Shown here: positions 14,044 through 20,490 of the stretch, in pieces
How positions within the stretch are numbered: the stretch's first letter is position 1
How the letters are laid out: the number at the start of each line of letters is the position of its first letter
Source of the DNA: a virus
Virus record (IMG/VR): IMGVR_UViG_3300027580_000024
Span: 1-23,226 of that record
Reading direction: 5' to 3' (one strand)
DNA: 23,226 nt
Made by a program: the position numbers and the translations under genes
The notes under the pieces: model-generated
Databases searched by the model: none
What the model saw: only the letters and a program-made list of their open reading frames with translations
What the model was told of the DNA's origin: nothing

Positions 14044-14139
14044 TCAATTCCTATGCCATACACAGACCAGTCCACCAAATGCTTTGTCATATACTAAATC
14101 TGCTCGTGGAACTGGTTGACCGCAATAATCACATCTCAT
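14044..14139 (-). CDS. 31-residue zinc-finger microprotein
   Basis: A very short frame: MRCDYCGQPVPRADLVYD, then LVCVWHRN. C3-x2-C6 and C26-x2-H29 would make a complete small zinc site, which argues for a real gene. No ribosome binding site is visible; TATAAT at 14157-14152 lies just upstream but has no -35. It fills an otherwise empty gap between genes. Confidence 0.45.
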   Translation of the reverse strand: MRCDYCGQPVPRADLVYDKAFGGLVCVWHRN

Positions 14140-14152
14140 ATATAGTTTATTA

Positions 14153-14470
14153 TTATAATTCATCATCTGCTGATTGAATTACAAATCCATAATTTTCCAT
14201 TCGATACTCCGCTTTTTCTGCGAACTCCCTATCTACCTTTTTCATTGCATCTTCATCTATTACCCCTTCCGCAAAGAGCATCCCTTCTGGGTCACTTCTA
14301 GCATCTACTATACCACCAAACTCAACAGCCTTTAAGTTACCATCATCGTCGTTCTCGCATATAACGCTCATAGCAAGCCCAAGTGGATGAAGGAATTCAC
14401 GATTAAGCTCTTGTAGATATCCACCTTCTCTGAATTCTTCCAGACTCATTGTCTCTCTGCTATCTTGCAT
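14153..14470 (-). CDS. Conserved phage protein of unknown function
   Basis: 105 residues. The pattern EEFREGGYLQELNREFLHPLG, then a short beta section and VDARSDPEGMLF, resembles a small protein I have seen in many phages, with GLWDYRDDPEG-like wording. No function is known to me. ATG 14470 follows GGGAGGGG and overlaps the nuclease gene stop. Confidence 0.65.
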   Translation of the reverse strand: MQDSRETMSLEEFREGGYLQELNREFLHPLGLAMSVICENDDDGNLKAVEFGGIVDARSDPEGMLFAEGVIDEDAMKKVDREFAEKAEYRMENYGFVIQSADDEL

Positions 14471-14471
14471 G

Positions 14472-14825
14472 CTACCCCTCCCATTCAATATCTTTAAACT
14501 TGTCTTTTAAATCAGAAACCAATGATGAATTGGAATCTAGAGTTTCTATATCAGCGAGATAACGGCCAAACGAATCTGGTTCCTTTAACGTATATACATA
14601 AAATGGGTAGTCTACGCCCTCTTTGTCATGATCAGCAAACCACCCCTTGACATATTTCTTTTCATCAATTGCCTTTTTAGGATTATCTCCATCTAATTCA
14701 TGGGTATCAACATCAAGCAATCTTAATTGAGCTCTCTTATATGTATAAAATCCAAGGTCCAGCTCCATTACAACTGTATCGCCATCTATTATCCGTATTG
14801 GTTTACCACGAGACCTATAACCCAT
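14472..14825 (-). CDS. Staphylococcal-nuclease-like (SNase/TNase) protein
   Basis: A 117-residue protein with an OB-fold nuclease core. IIDGDTVV (D14, D16) binds calcium in the family, LRLLDVDTHE carries R35, D40 and E43, and FGRYLADI carries R88. These match the catalytic R35, E43 and R87 of staphylococcal nuclease almost in number. No signal peptide is present, so it acts inside the cell, perhaps degrading host nucleic acid. It has its own promoter just upstream. Confidence 0.85.
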   Translation of the reverse strand: MGYRSRGKPIRIIDGDTVVMELDLGFYTYKRAQLRLLDVDTHELDGDNPKKAIDEKKYVKGWFADHDKEGVDYPFYVYTLKEPDSFGRYLADIETLDSNSSLVSDLKDKFKDIEWEG

Positions 14826-14838
14826 AATACCTCCTTTA

Positions 14839-14867
14839 ATTATAACATGTTACTGATCTTTATTCAA
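14839..14867 (-). promoter_or_regulatory. Promoter before SNase gene
   Basis: TTGAAT (14867-14862), 17-bp spacer, TATAAT (14844-14839), within the 3' end of the preceding gene. The -10 box is followed almost at once by AAAGGAGG, so the transcript would begin in or near the ribosome binding site. Confidence 0.7.
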
Positions 14868-15215
14868 GGGGTCATCAATTTGATCATCCGCCTCTAATGG
14901 AAGTTCAAACTGATCCCTTCTGAGCATTAGAGCTATCATAGCGTAATTAGCCATATCCTTAAAAGTATCTTCTATCGACTCATGATTAACCTCTACATCA
15001 TTGTCTCCATTCTCAACTTTCTTTTTCCATAATATATTTTTAAGCCTGGCCATTTTATCATTCATCCTGACCAGCACACCAAGCTCGCCAAATGAAAGTA
15101 TGTTTTCGGGGCCATAATCTTTCTGTTTGCTTATCAATAAGTTAACACACTCGTTAGCTACCTCAGTGGCTGATTCTTCAAATGTTTGTGATGATACTTG
15201 TTCGTCACTTGACAC
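14850..15215 (-). CDS. DUF1599 / nucleotide modification associated domain 1 protein
   Basis: 121 residues. KQKDYGPENI (30-39), VLVRMNDKMARL (48-58) and HESIEDTFKDMANYAMIA (78-95) match the DUF1599 (Nmad1) family, an all-alpha MazG/dUTPase-like fold predicted to act on nucleotides, sometimes in base-modification pathways. With ThyX, Dcd and a HAD phosphatase nearby, it probably handles a deoxynucleotide. The GTG start at 15215 has AGGAGGT six bases upstream. Confidence 0.8.
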   Translation of the reverse strand: MSSDEQVSSQTFEESATEVANECVNLLISKQKDYGPENILSFGELGVLVRMNDKMARLKNILWKKKVENGDNDVEVNHESIEDTFKDMANYAMIALMLRRDQFELPLEADDQIDDPLNKDQ

Positions 15216-15229
15216 TATATACCTCCTGT

Positions 15230-15460
15230 CTATTCATCTAATAATAATTCAGCTTCTCGGTCCTGAACATCTCCATACAATTTATTAATTCTCGTAATAG
15301 CTGCGCTGATACCACCCAAATGATCGTGAGTCATGCTTTCGTCCTCTCTTAATGCCCCCATTACACTCACTATATGCATAGCATTATGAAGCGTCTTTTC
15401 TGCTCTTTCTAACTCATTTATGTAGATTGCTAATAATAAAACCTCTGCCACGTTGCTCAT
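15230..15460 (-). CDS. Small helical protein, unknown
   Basis: A 76-residue, all-helical protein, not recognised. Its ATG overlaps the HAD gene stop (ATGA). It lies between two nucleotide-metabolism genes. Confidence 0.6.
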   Translation of the reverse strand: MSNVAEVLLLAIYINELERAEKTLHNAMHIVSVMGALREDESMTHDHLGGISAAITRINKLYGDVQDREAELLLDE

Positions 15461-15861
15461 TCTCCTCCACCTAAAATATTGTTAAAAGTCTTAGACTTAT
15501 ATAAATCTTTATCCGATACTGTTAAATCAACTTTCCCGTCTAAGTTATTCTCAAATGGGTTTATAGCACGATCATCAACATACACATCAGCAAATATTTT
15601 ATCTGACGTGTCGAAATCAAGCCAGTTTACATTCTCATTAACTAAATCAATTGGTATTCCATGCTCGTCACAAAAATCTACTGCCTCTTGTAGTTTCTCG
15701 TTATCACGAGTTGTCCATAAAATTATTATATTGTCTTCTCTCTTTTTCTGGATAATAAACTCTCTTACGTTCTGATTAATTGGTCCTATATCGGGAAATT
15801 CATTCTCAACTATAGTTCCATCAAAATCTACTGCATAGATAGTTGGTCGATTGTCGTCCAT
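15457..15861 (-). CDS. HAD-superfamily phosphatase
   Basis: 134 residues. Motif I is VDFDGT (nucleophile D12, acid D14), motif II is ILWTTRD (T50/T51), K88 is a candidate motif III lysine, and motif IV is ADVYVDDRA (D96, D97). There is no cap domain; the C-terminal 30 residues are an extension. Such phage enzymes remove phosphates from nucleotides or DNA ends. The exact substrate is unknown. It starts right after the previous stop (TGA-ATG), behind GGAGG. Confidence 0.82.
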   Translation of the reverse strand: MDDNRPTIYAVDFDGTIVENEFPDIGPINQNVREFIIQKKREDNIIILWTTRDNEKLQEAVDFCDEHGIPIDLVNENVNWLDFDTSDKIFADVYVDDRAINPFENNLDGKVDLTVSDKDLYKSKTFNNILGGGE

Positions 15862-16179
15862 TCATCCCTCCTCTGCCCGCTTAAATTCATCTACTGTAGC
15901 CACCCACCTGATATTATTCTCGGGATCGACAACAAGCAAATCAGAGTGCTCATTACCAATGCCACCACTAGGACCCTCTTCTACCTCTACAAAATCACGC
16001 AGTAAGTTATTGCCCTCGCTGAGCACATTGATATTCCATCTATCGTCATGAGTTAACTCAACTAATACACCATCAGATAATACTAACTTATTCGCTTCAC
16101 CAGAGTTGGCATAAAACTCCTCATCAATTTCTCCTCTGACCTCAATTAAATCATCTGATACTCCATATACATATATCAT
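15862..16179 (-). CDS. Conserved phage protein of unknown function
   Basis: 105 residues. The start MIYVYGVSDDLIEVRGEIDE and the following VLSDGVLVELTHDD resemble a widespread small phage/bacterial protein with VYGASDDLVEVxG wording, whose function I do not know. It looks beta-rich. It is coupled at both ends (ATGA overlap upstream, TGA-ATG downstream). Confidence 0.65.
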   Translation of the reverse strand: MIYVYGVSDDLIEVRGEIDEEFYANSGEANKLVLSDGVLVELTHDDRWNINVLSEGNNLLRDFVEVEEGPSGGIGNEHSDLLVVDPENNIRWVATVDEFKRAEEG

Positions 16180-16469
16180 ACCTGAAACTCCTCCTCCAAT
16201 TTCCCCTCCATACTATTTATTGACTTCATTATCAGAAGCCACGATTCGAACTCAAGATCGCCCCCCTTGTCTTCTATCTCTTCTAGACATTTATCCAATA
16301 GAGATAAAATTTCCTCTTTATTATCCCCATGAATATGTCTCTTTATCTCATCTTTTAAGGAGTCAAACTTTTGATGAATAAGTATTGGCTCTCTGTCCCT
16401 TACCAAAAGATTGAGCCTATCCATAATTTTACCAATCTTATACGCACCGCCTATAGATGTATCTGGCAT
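16176..16469 (-). CDS. Small helical protein, unknown
   Basis: 97 residues, mostly helical and charged; no family recognised. The start ATG follows the previous stop directly, with a GGGAGG site inside that gene. Confidence 0.6.
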   Translation of the reverse strand: MPDTSIGGAYKIGKIMDRLNLLVRDREPILIHQKFDSLKDEIKRHIHGDNKEEILSLLDKCLEEIEDKGGDLEFESWLLIMKSINSMEGKLEEEFQV

Positions 16470-16808
16470 TTAAGCCTCCCATACCAATACTACATACTTA
16501 TGCTCCTTATAATCTTCTCCATATTTATCCTCAAGATGAGCCATTAAGTCATCTACATCGTTAAAACCAGAGCGACTCACTACCTCATCACTATCTAGTT
16601 CCTCTACATCAACTACCATTGCGTCTTCTGCCAACTCAGTATCTTTTAATAGCTCCTTTTCATCCGACCTCATTCGCCAAAAAACTTTCAGATTTTGACC
16701 TTTATCTAAATTTGACCAGTGATTGGACTCCTTTTTTTGTCTTATAGCTAGGTCTTTAAATCCATGTTCTATTAAACCCTTTTTGTTACCAAAGCTGATA
16801 AATGCCAT
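16470..16808 (-). CDS. ASCH/PUA-like domain protein
   Basis: 112 residues. MAFISFGNKKGLIEHGFKDL, then AIRQKK, LKVFWRMRSDEKELL, VVDVEELDSDEVV, and a final YVVLVWEA fit the ASCH (PUA-like beta barrel) layout: a G-x-K/D-x2-[TA]-I-R element, a Gq-x-L strand and a Gf-x3-ddL helix. These domains bind RNA or modified nucleotides, and some are ribonucleases. The substrate here is unknown. TAATG overlaps with the preceding gene. Confidence 0.6.
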   Translation of the reverse strand: MAFISFGNKKGLIEHGFKDLAIRQKKESNHWSNLDKGQNLKVFWRMRSDEKELLKDTELAEDAMVVDVEELDSDEVVSRSGFNDVDDLMAHLEDKYGEDYKEHKYVVLVWEA

Positions 16809-17026
16809 TATTCCTCCTGTTTTATTTCTACCTTATGCACATTAGAAGCGGGAATAAAAACTTCTCGTCTGTCACCAACATCATACCAGAAACCATTATT
16901 GCTGATTTCCTTACCTCTCTTTTTCATTTCCTCCAAATTATCATATTGAACCATTCGTTCGCCAATTGTTCTTTGGTTATATTCTTGTGTGTCTGTAAAA
17001 TGCACTACAAGTTTAGTCACTTTCAT
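16808..17026 (-). CDS. Small protein of unknown function
   Basis: 72 residues, mixed alpha/beta, ending in an aspartate/lysine-rich strand (REVFIPASNVHKVEIKQEE). ATG 17026 is preferred over the GTG just before it because it leaves room for GAGG. It overlaps the previous gene by 14 bases. Confidence 0.58.
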   Translation of the reverse strand: MKVTKLVVHFTDTQEYNQRTIGERMVQYDNLEEMKKRGKEISNNGFWYDVGDRREVFIPASNVHKVEIKQEE

Positions 17027-17210
17027 CACTCCTCACTAAATATCTTGGACCGATATCATCTACTTCAACTATCGTATTGTCGTTTAAGATAACCGCCTTC
17101 GGAACCATTCTGCCCAGGCCATCATCTCCAACAATAGCTTTAATATGCTCCTCAATTCTAAATGGCCCAAGTGTATTATCTTCTTTCTTATCATATAACT
17201 TAAAGCTCAC
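17013..17210 (-). CDS. Small protein of unknown function, GTG start
   Basis: 65 residues, beta-rich (MVPKAVILNDNTIVEVDDIGPRYLV). GTG 17210 is six bases after AGAGGTGG. It is first in a sub-operon with its own promoter. Confidence 0.6.
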   Translation of the reverse strand: MSFKLYDKKEDNTLGPFRIEEHIKAIVGDDGLGRMVPKAVILNDNTIVEVDDIGPRYLVRSDESD

Positions 17211-17231
17211 TTCTTTCCACCTCTACAAACA

Positions 17232-17260
17232 ATTATAATGGATTCATCTATTAATTTCAA
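17232..17260 (-). promoter_or_regulatory. Promoter, TTGAAA-N17-TATAAT
   Basis: -35 at 17260-17255 and -10 at 17237-17232, overlapping the 3' end of the membrane-protein gene. It drives genes from 17210 leftward with a very short leader. Confidence 0.78.
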
Positions 17261-17414
17261 GTAAATCCCAAACGCCTAACCCCTCTATAGATACGAAACC
17301 AATAATCTCTGGCCAATTATGCGGAAATGGTGGGGCAATAGTTACTAGGCCCCAACCACACAAGCCAGCCATTACTAACATTATAAATATTGTGATTTTA
17401 GTTTGACTTATCAT
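17244..17414 (-). CDS. Single-helix small membrane protein
   Basis: 56 residues with one transmembrane segment at about 7-27, then a Pro-rich turn and an amphipathic end. ATG 17414 follows GGAGGAGGG; an upstream in-frame extension lies inside the previous gene and is not likely. Confidence 0.58.
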   Translation of the reverse strand: MISQTKITIFIMLVMAGLCGWGLVTIAPPFPHNWPEIIGFVSIEGLGVWDLLEINR

Positions 17415-17416
17415 TT

Positions 17417-17620
17417 TTACCCTCCTCCAGTAATCTCCTCTACCCCCATTCCCTTCCACGTGAATGTATATATCAGCCCACACTCATGACACTTAACTAC
17501 ATCATTTCTGTATGAACTTACTACCTGCTCAACTATTATGGTATTCCCACACTCACACTCTACACTTTCACAATACGCATCTTCGCCATCTTGCCAGCCG
17601 AAAACCCCTTTAGCTTGCAT
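17417..17620 (-). CDS. Zinc-ribbon protein
   Basis: 67 residues, with Cys at 17, 22 and 24 and C44-x2-C47 forming a zinc ribbon around two strands (NTIIVEQVVSSY, LIYTFTW). Function unknown. ATG 17620 follows a GGGGGT site. Confidence 0.65.
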   Translation of the reverse strand: MQAKGVFGWQDGEDAYCESVECECGNTIIVEQVVSSYRNDVVKCHECGLIYTFTWKGMGVEEITGGG

Positions 17621-17629
17621 AATTACCCC

Positions 17630-17671
17630 CTAATCAAGGTCTTCTAAACCATTTTCACAGAACTCAGCCAT
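17630..17671 (-). CDS. Possible 13-residue peptide
   Basis: ATG 17671 overlaps the previous stop (ATGGCTGA) and has a strong AGGAGG site six bases away. It encodes only MAEFCENGLEDLD before TAG. The start signals are as good as those of real genes, but the length makes it uncertain; it may act as a leader for the zinc-ribbon gene four bases downstream of its stop. Confidence 0.3.
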   Translation of the reverse strand: MAEFCENGLEDLD

Positions 17672-17849
17672 CACCTACCTCCTCATGCTCATGAACCAAA
17701 TATGGCAAGGCAAGGACATCTACTTGACCTATTAAACCTCTAGTGGCGTTATAGCATCCTTGGCAGGTTGTAGTAGAGTGTATAGTCTGCTTAGATTTTA
17801 AACCATACTTTTCTTCCCTTACCTCTATCTGATGAAATTTAGTTATTAT
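17664..17849 (-). CDS. Cys-pair protein with apparent AUA start
   Basis: An open frame of 61 codons reads like a real protein: KFHQIEVREEKYGLKSKQ, then TTCQGCYNATRGLIGQVDVL and LVHEHEEVGDG. C29-x2-C32 and H53-x-H55 could bind zinc. It ends coupled to the next start. However, there is no ATG, GTG or TTG at the front. The frame can begin only at ATA 17849, which sits at good distance from a run of eight G (17861-17854) that would act as ribosome binding site. A length change in this G run would not supply a start, since the adjacent GTG is out of frame and soon stops. It is either non-canonical initiation or a damaged start. Confidence 0.5.
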   Translation of the reverse strand: MITKFHQIEVREEKYGLKSKQTIHSTTTCQGCYNATRGLIGQVDVLALPYLVHEHEEVGDG

Positions 17850-17860
17850 GACACCCCCCC

Positions 17861-18052
17861 CTAAAGAAAATCAGAAGCTATTCCAGCCAGTATTACCAAA
17901 CCAAGCGCACTAGAAACAACTAACCCAAGTCCAAGACCAAGAACCCTTCCAGCTTTATCACTTCTTTGAGTTATACCAAACAATATACCGCCGCCAAAGA
18001 TCAACATAATGGCTAAATATATAATTGCAGCCATCCCAATAGCATGATACAT
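17861..18052 (-). CDS. Two-helix small membrane protein
   Basis: 63 residues, with helices at about 7-27 and 38-60 joined by a positively charged loop (TQRSDKAGR). Gly-rich helices suggest tight packing. Family unknown; a holin-like role cannot be excluded. GGAG is seven bases before ATG 18052. Confidence 0.6.
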   Translation of the reverse strand: MYHAIGMAAIIYLAIMLIFGGGILFGITQRSDKAGRVLGLGLGLVVSSALGLVILAGIASDFL

Positions 18053-18054
18053 AG

Positions 18055-18357
18055 TTACACTCCAAAGTTACGATCAAATTGATCTATGCCAATATAATAT
18101 GCTACCGTAGTATCCACCCCATTAGGATAATGACATTTAGAAAAGCCTATATCGTGTAATACCTCTTCAACAATATCGTTATCTTCTGTTACTATCCAAT
18201 TTATAAGTTCTTTAATATTATTAATTATTACATCATGCTTGGCCAAGTTAACAGTGCAGTTTCCACAAACCTCTTGTTTAGTATCTACTCCAGAGAACCC
18301 CTGATAGGCCATTTTCTTATCACATACCGCACAACAATCATAATCTGCGTGTGCCAT
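18055..18357 (-). CDS. Conserved zinc-ribbon phage protein
   Basis: 100 residues. MAHADYDCCAVCDKK gives C9-x2-C12, and VCGNC gives C31-x2-C34. The second half is helical, ending in IGFSKCHYPNGVDTTVAYY. I recognise the general pattern from other phages (AHADYDC start), but not a function. ATG 18357 follows GGAGGAATT. Confidence 0.68.
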   Translation of the reverse strand: MAHADYDCCAVCDKKMAYQGFSGVDTKQEVCGNCTVNLAKHDVIINNIKELINWIVTEDNDIVEEVLHDIGFSKCHYPNGVDTTVAYYIGIDQFDRNFGV

Positions 18358-18366
18358 AATTCCTCC

Positions 18367-18465
18367 TCAACTAAGCCCGTCCGTATAATCATCACGAATA
18401 TATTTAATCAAAAAATAAATAGACATAACCATACCAACAGCACATACCCCAATTATCACTCGCAT
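18367..18465 (-). CDS. 32-residue membrane peptide
   Basis: A short frame: one transmembrane helix at about 3-22 (RVIIGVCAVGMVMSIYFLI), then KYIRDDYTDGLS. The GGTGGTGGTGAT before ATG 18465 can act as ribosome binding site. It starts two bases after the preceding gene's stop and ends before GGAGGA of the next. Likely real, function unknown. Confidence 0.5.
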   Translation of the reverse strand: MRVIIGVCAVGMVMSIYFLIKYIRDDYTDGLS

Positions 18466-18466
18466 A

Positions 18467-18634
18467 TCACCACCACCACGACTTCTGTATGATATCTCTA
18501 GCTATTTTCAACTTTTCTAGCTCTCGACCAAATCGAACAGCATCTCTATCTGTATCCATTTTTCTTTTATCTAGTTCTATGTTCCTGCGACGTATCTGAT
18601 CGTCCAATTCTTCTATTACATCTCTTTTATCCAC
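18467..18634 (-). CDS. 55-residue coiled-coil protein, GTG start
   Basis: A charged helical protein (DVIEELDDQIRRRNIELDKR, then FGRELEKLKIARDIIQKS) ending in three Trp. GTG 18634 follows GAGGAGGGG. Family unknown. The heptad pattern suggests oligomers. Confidence 0.5.
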   Translation of the reverse strand: MDKRDVIEELDDQIRRRNIELDKRKMDTDRDAVRFGRELEKLKIARDIIQKSWWW

Positions 18635-18648
18635 GAACTACCCCTCCT

Positions 18649-18823
18649 CTAAAGACAGTCATTCCAACTCGGCAGTTTATCTAGAAAATTATGTACCAGT
18701 CTTGCCCAATCAACCTTCTCTAGATGGAGACACCAAAGCTGATGAGTCAACTTTATTAAGCCAATTAATAAATTCAGTAGTTTTTCCCTGCCCCTTACCA
18801 AGCTGTAATAGTTTAGGTTTCAT
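18649..18823 (-). pseudogene. Remnant of a P-loop ATPase-like gene
   Basis: ATG 18823 (TAATG overlap, GGAGG site) opens a frame that reads LLQLGKGQGKTTEFINWLNK and ALVSPSREG, a P-loop (G9-KGQGKT15) and the start of a nucleotide-binding core, then stops at 18710 after only 37 residues. A different frame continues with EKVDWARLVHNFLDKLPSW down to TAG 18649 and also looks coding. The simplest reading is an ATPase gene reduced by deletion or frameshift. Alternatively there are two tiny genes, the second starting at TTG 18750 without a ribosome binding site. Confidence 0.5.
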
Positions 18824-19077
18824 TATAATTCCTCCAGACCGTCGAGAGTTTTTCTAAGACCAGAGTCTACCCACGTGTTTATAGAAGCAACATGCTTTCC
18901 ATCACAGAACAAGGAATACACTTCCCCCGCTATATGATCATTCTTCCGTGCTTTTGTAAATGGTATTCTAAATTCAGTTATGCCATGTTTCTGAGAAAAT
19001 AACACATAATCCTCCACCTGGTACTCCAATCTATAGTCTTCTTTATCATACAATACCTCTTTATACTCATCTCTCAT
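18823..19077 (-). CDS. Small protein of unknown function
   Basis: 84 residues, mixed alpha/beta, charged at the N-terminus with a conserved-looking SLFCDGKHVASINTWVDSG. GAGGAGGT five bases before ATG 19077; 11-base overlap with the previous gene. Confidence 0.6.
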   Translation of the reverse strand: MRDEYKEVLYDKEDYRLEYQVEDYVLFSQKHGITEFRIPFTKARKNDHIAGEVYSLFCDGKHVASINTWVDSGLRKTLDGLEEL

Positions 19078-19342
19078 TTATGACCTCCTCATACTTAACT
19101 TCTACCAACCTCAACTTGTCGATGTCAACCTCAATGCCTTCAAGTTCCTCAATGGTATCTCTGGCCCGTGTTTTGATTACTTTATCATAGAATCTTGGGT
19201 CTAATTTAAACGCAGGATGCCAATCGGGATACATCACCCCAGCTGTTATAGTATCCTCGCCAACATCATACTCATAATTCCATATCTTTATCTCTTTAGT
19301 AGGACCTTCTTCAAAATCCTCTTTCCTGTTAAATCTTACCAT
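19067..19342 (-). CDS. Small protein of unknown function
   Basis: 91 residues, charged, with strands (KEIKIWNYEYDVGEDTITAGV) and a helical end. The start ATG 19342 overlaps the preceding TGA (TGATG), so translation is coupled; only a weak purine site precedes it. Confidence 0.58.
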   Translation of the reverse strand: MVRFNRKEDFEEGPTKEIKIWNYEYDVGEDTITAGVMYPDWHPAFKLDPRFYDKVIKTRARDTIEELEGIEVDIDKLRLVEVKYEEVINER

Positions 19343-19635
19343 CACGAACCACTCGTCCTCAGGGTAGTTGATCCACTTGTTGTGCTTCCCCAGTTGACGT
19401 AGAAGTTTGAACTGCTAGAGTTAGCTGTCGATCCCGTCCACGTGTTTGCCTGAACCATACCCATAGAACTCCTGTACCTATCATCCGTTACACGCCCATC
19501 CTCAACTACACGATAATGTATATGCCCACAATGGGGACATTCAATCTCGTGATTGCCGTTTATGTCCATATCTAGCTCTGCCGTAAAGTTATTACGACAA
19601 TCATGGCAATACATTTCAGTCTCCCTCGTGTTCAT
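19342..19635 (-). CDS. Zinc-ribbon protein with Ser/Thr-rich tail
   Basis: 97 residues. C10-x2-C13 and C33-x2-C36 surround NNFTAELDMDINGNHEIE, a classic zinc ribbon, then HYRVVEDGRVTDDRY. The last 35 residues are rich in Ser, Thr and Gly and probably unstructured. I recall very similar ribbons in other phages, of unknown role. ATG 19635 is chosen over an upstream frame that lies inside the previous gene. Confidence 0.68.
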   Translation of the reverse strand: MNTRETEMYCHDCRNNFTAELDMDINGNHEIECPHCGHIHYRVVEDGRVTDDRYRSSMGMVQANTWTGSTANSSSSNFYVNWGSTTSGSTTLRTSGS

Positions 19636-20092
19636 CGCTCCCCCTTTCCTCAATAGGCACTTCGCATACTCGATCTGGCCGTGAGGCCGCCGCCGCAACG
19701 CCCCTAACATACTTTTCGTGTAGTTTGCCATCAGTTAGCTTTCCAACGGCCTCCCTCACATTATGACCCAAGTAAAATCCCCCTGATGTCGAATCGCCAT
19801 ATACTATGAATCTATCTATTTCCCAATCTATATACTCTTCTAGGCACCCTTGATGTTGGCATTTCTTGTATACTTTTGCCAGCACAATTGATAATGATTT
19901 ATCGGGTCTTTTTAGCTCAATCAACTTCCTACTAGCTTCCTCAAAATGATGGCCCTCACATATGTCCCTTTCCTCCTCATCATCTGAAGAATCACTGTAT
20001 ATAAATCTAGCCAGTCTCTCTGCTGCCCATACCATACCTATTAATGCAAAAATTACCCCCAACACAAACACTGCCACTGCTCCTGCCGTCAT
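19616..20092 (-). CDS. Membrane-anchored protein with Cys/His cluster
   Basis: 158 residues. A transmembrane helix at about 4-28 is followed by an acidic linker (DSSDDEEERD) and a soluble domain with C45, H48/H49, C78, H80 and C83, a possible zinc site. The rest is helical, with an acidic end. ATG 20092 overlaps the preceding TGA (ATGA) and uses GGGGAGGTGG. Function unknown; it may hold a complex at the membrane. Confidence 0.6.
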   Translation of the reverse strand: MTAGAVAVFVLGVIFALIGMVWAAERLARFIYSDSSDDEEERDICEGHHFEEASRKLIELKRPDKSLSIVLAKVYKKCQHQGCLEEYIDWEIDRFIVYGDSTSGGFYLGHNVREAVGKLTDGKLHEKYVRGVAAAASRPDRVCEVPIEERGSDEHEGD

Positions 20093-20277
20093 AATTCCAC
20101 CTCCCCGTTCTTGTACCTCAATATTGGATGATCATCGACCCAACCCCCACAATGAGGACATCTAGGGATTACTTCCTCATGAATAGGCGACCACAATGGT
20201 CTTGTCTACTTCCAGTCCTCAACATCTGCTTCATAGAACTTTTCTCCACATAACGTACATTCAATTTCAGGTGGCAT
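20089..20277 (-). pseudogene. Zinc-ribbon gene interrupted by one in-frame TAG
   Basis: ATG 20277 (AGAGGGG site, overlapping the previous stop) opens a frame with C7-x2-C10 (ECTLCGEKF) that meets TAG at codon 24 (20208-20206). The same frame continues without fault: RPLWSPIHEEVIPRCPHCGG, giving C40-x2-C43, and ends at TGA 20089 in an ATGA overlap with the next gene. Both halves are needed for a four-Cys ribbon. It is a recent nonsense mutation, a read-through product or a sequencing error. TAG is a normal stop elsewhere in the window. Confidence 0.7.
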
Positions 20278-20488
20278 TGTTACCCCTCTTAAAAACGTAC
20301 ATATGTTCTCTCAGCCCGTCAGGAATATCTTCATCTTTAGCTGATGTAAGCTCAATGGCCCCTGTATCTATTAACTCATAAACTCTGCGTCTTTCCTTAT
20401 ATTTTGCCTGTGAAGACTTCAATAACACAGATAACTTAACTGGTTCCCTCTCTCTGATTCTGTCCATTATTTCACCTTTAGCTACCAT
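20267..20488 (-). CDS. Small winged-helix-like protein
   Basis: 73 residues, basic N-terminal half: EIMDRIREREPVKLSVLLKS, KERRRVYELIDTGAIEL and a final strand (HMYVFKRG) suggest a small winged helix that could bind nucleic acid. Not assigned to a family. GGGGGG site; overlaps both neighbours closely. Confidence 0.55.
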   Translation of the reverse strand: MVAKGEIMDRIREREPVKLSVLLKSSQAKYKERRRVYELIDTGAIELTSAKDEDIPDGLREHMYVFKRGNNAT

Positions 20489-20490
20489 TA

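Noticed and set aside
16225-16265. T-arm-like GAGTTCGAATC suggesting a tRNA
   Set aside because: It lies inside a good coding frame and no acceptor or anticodon arms can be formed around it.
20206-20208. Genome-wide TAG recoding
   Set aside because: Several well-supported genes (OB-fold protein, nuclease, SNase) end in TAG, so TAG is a normal stop here; only local read-through remains possible.
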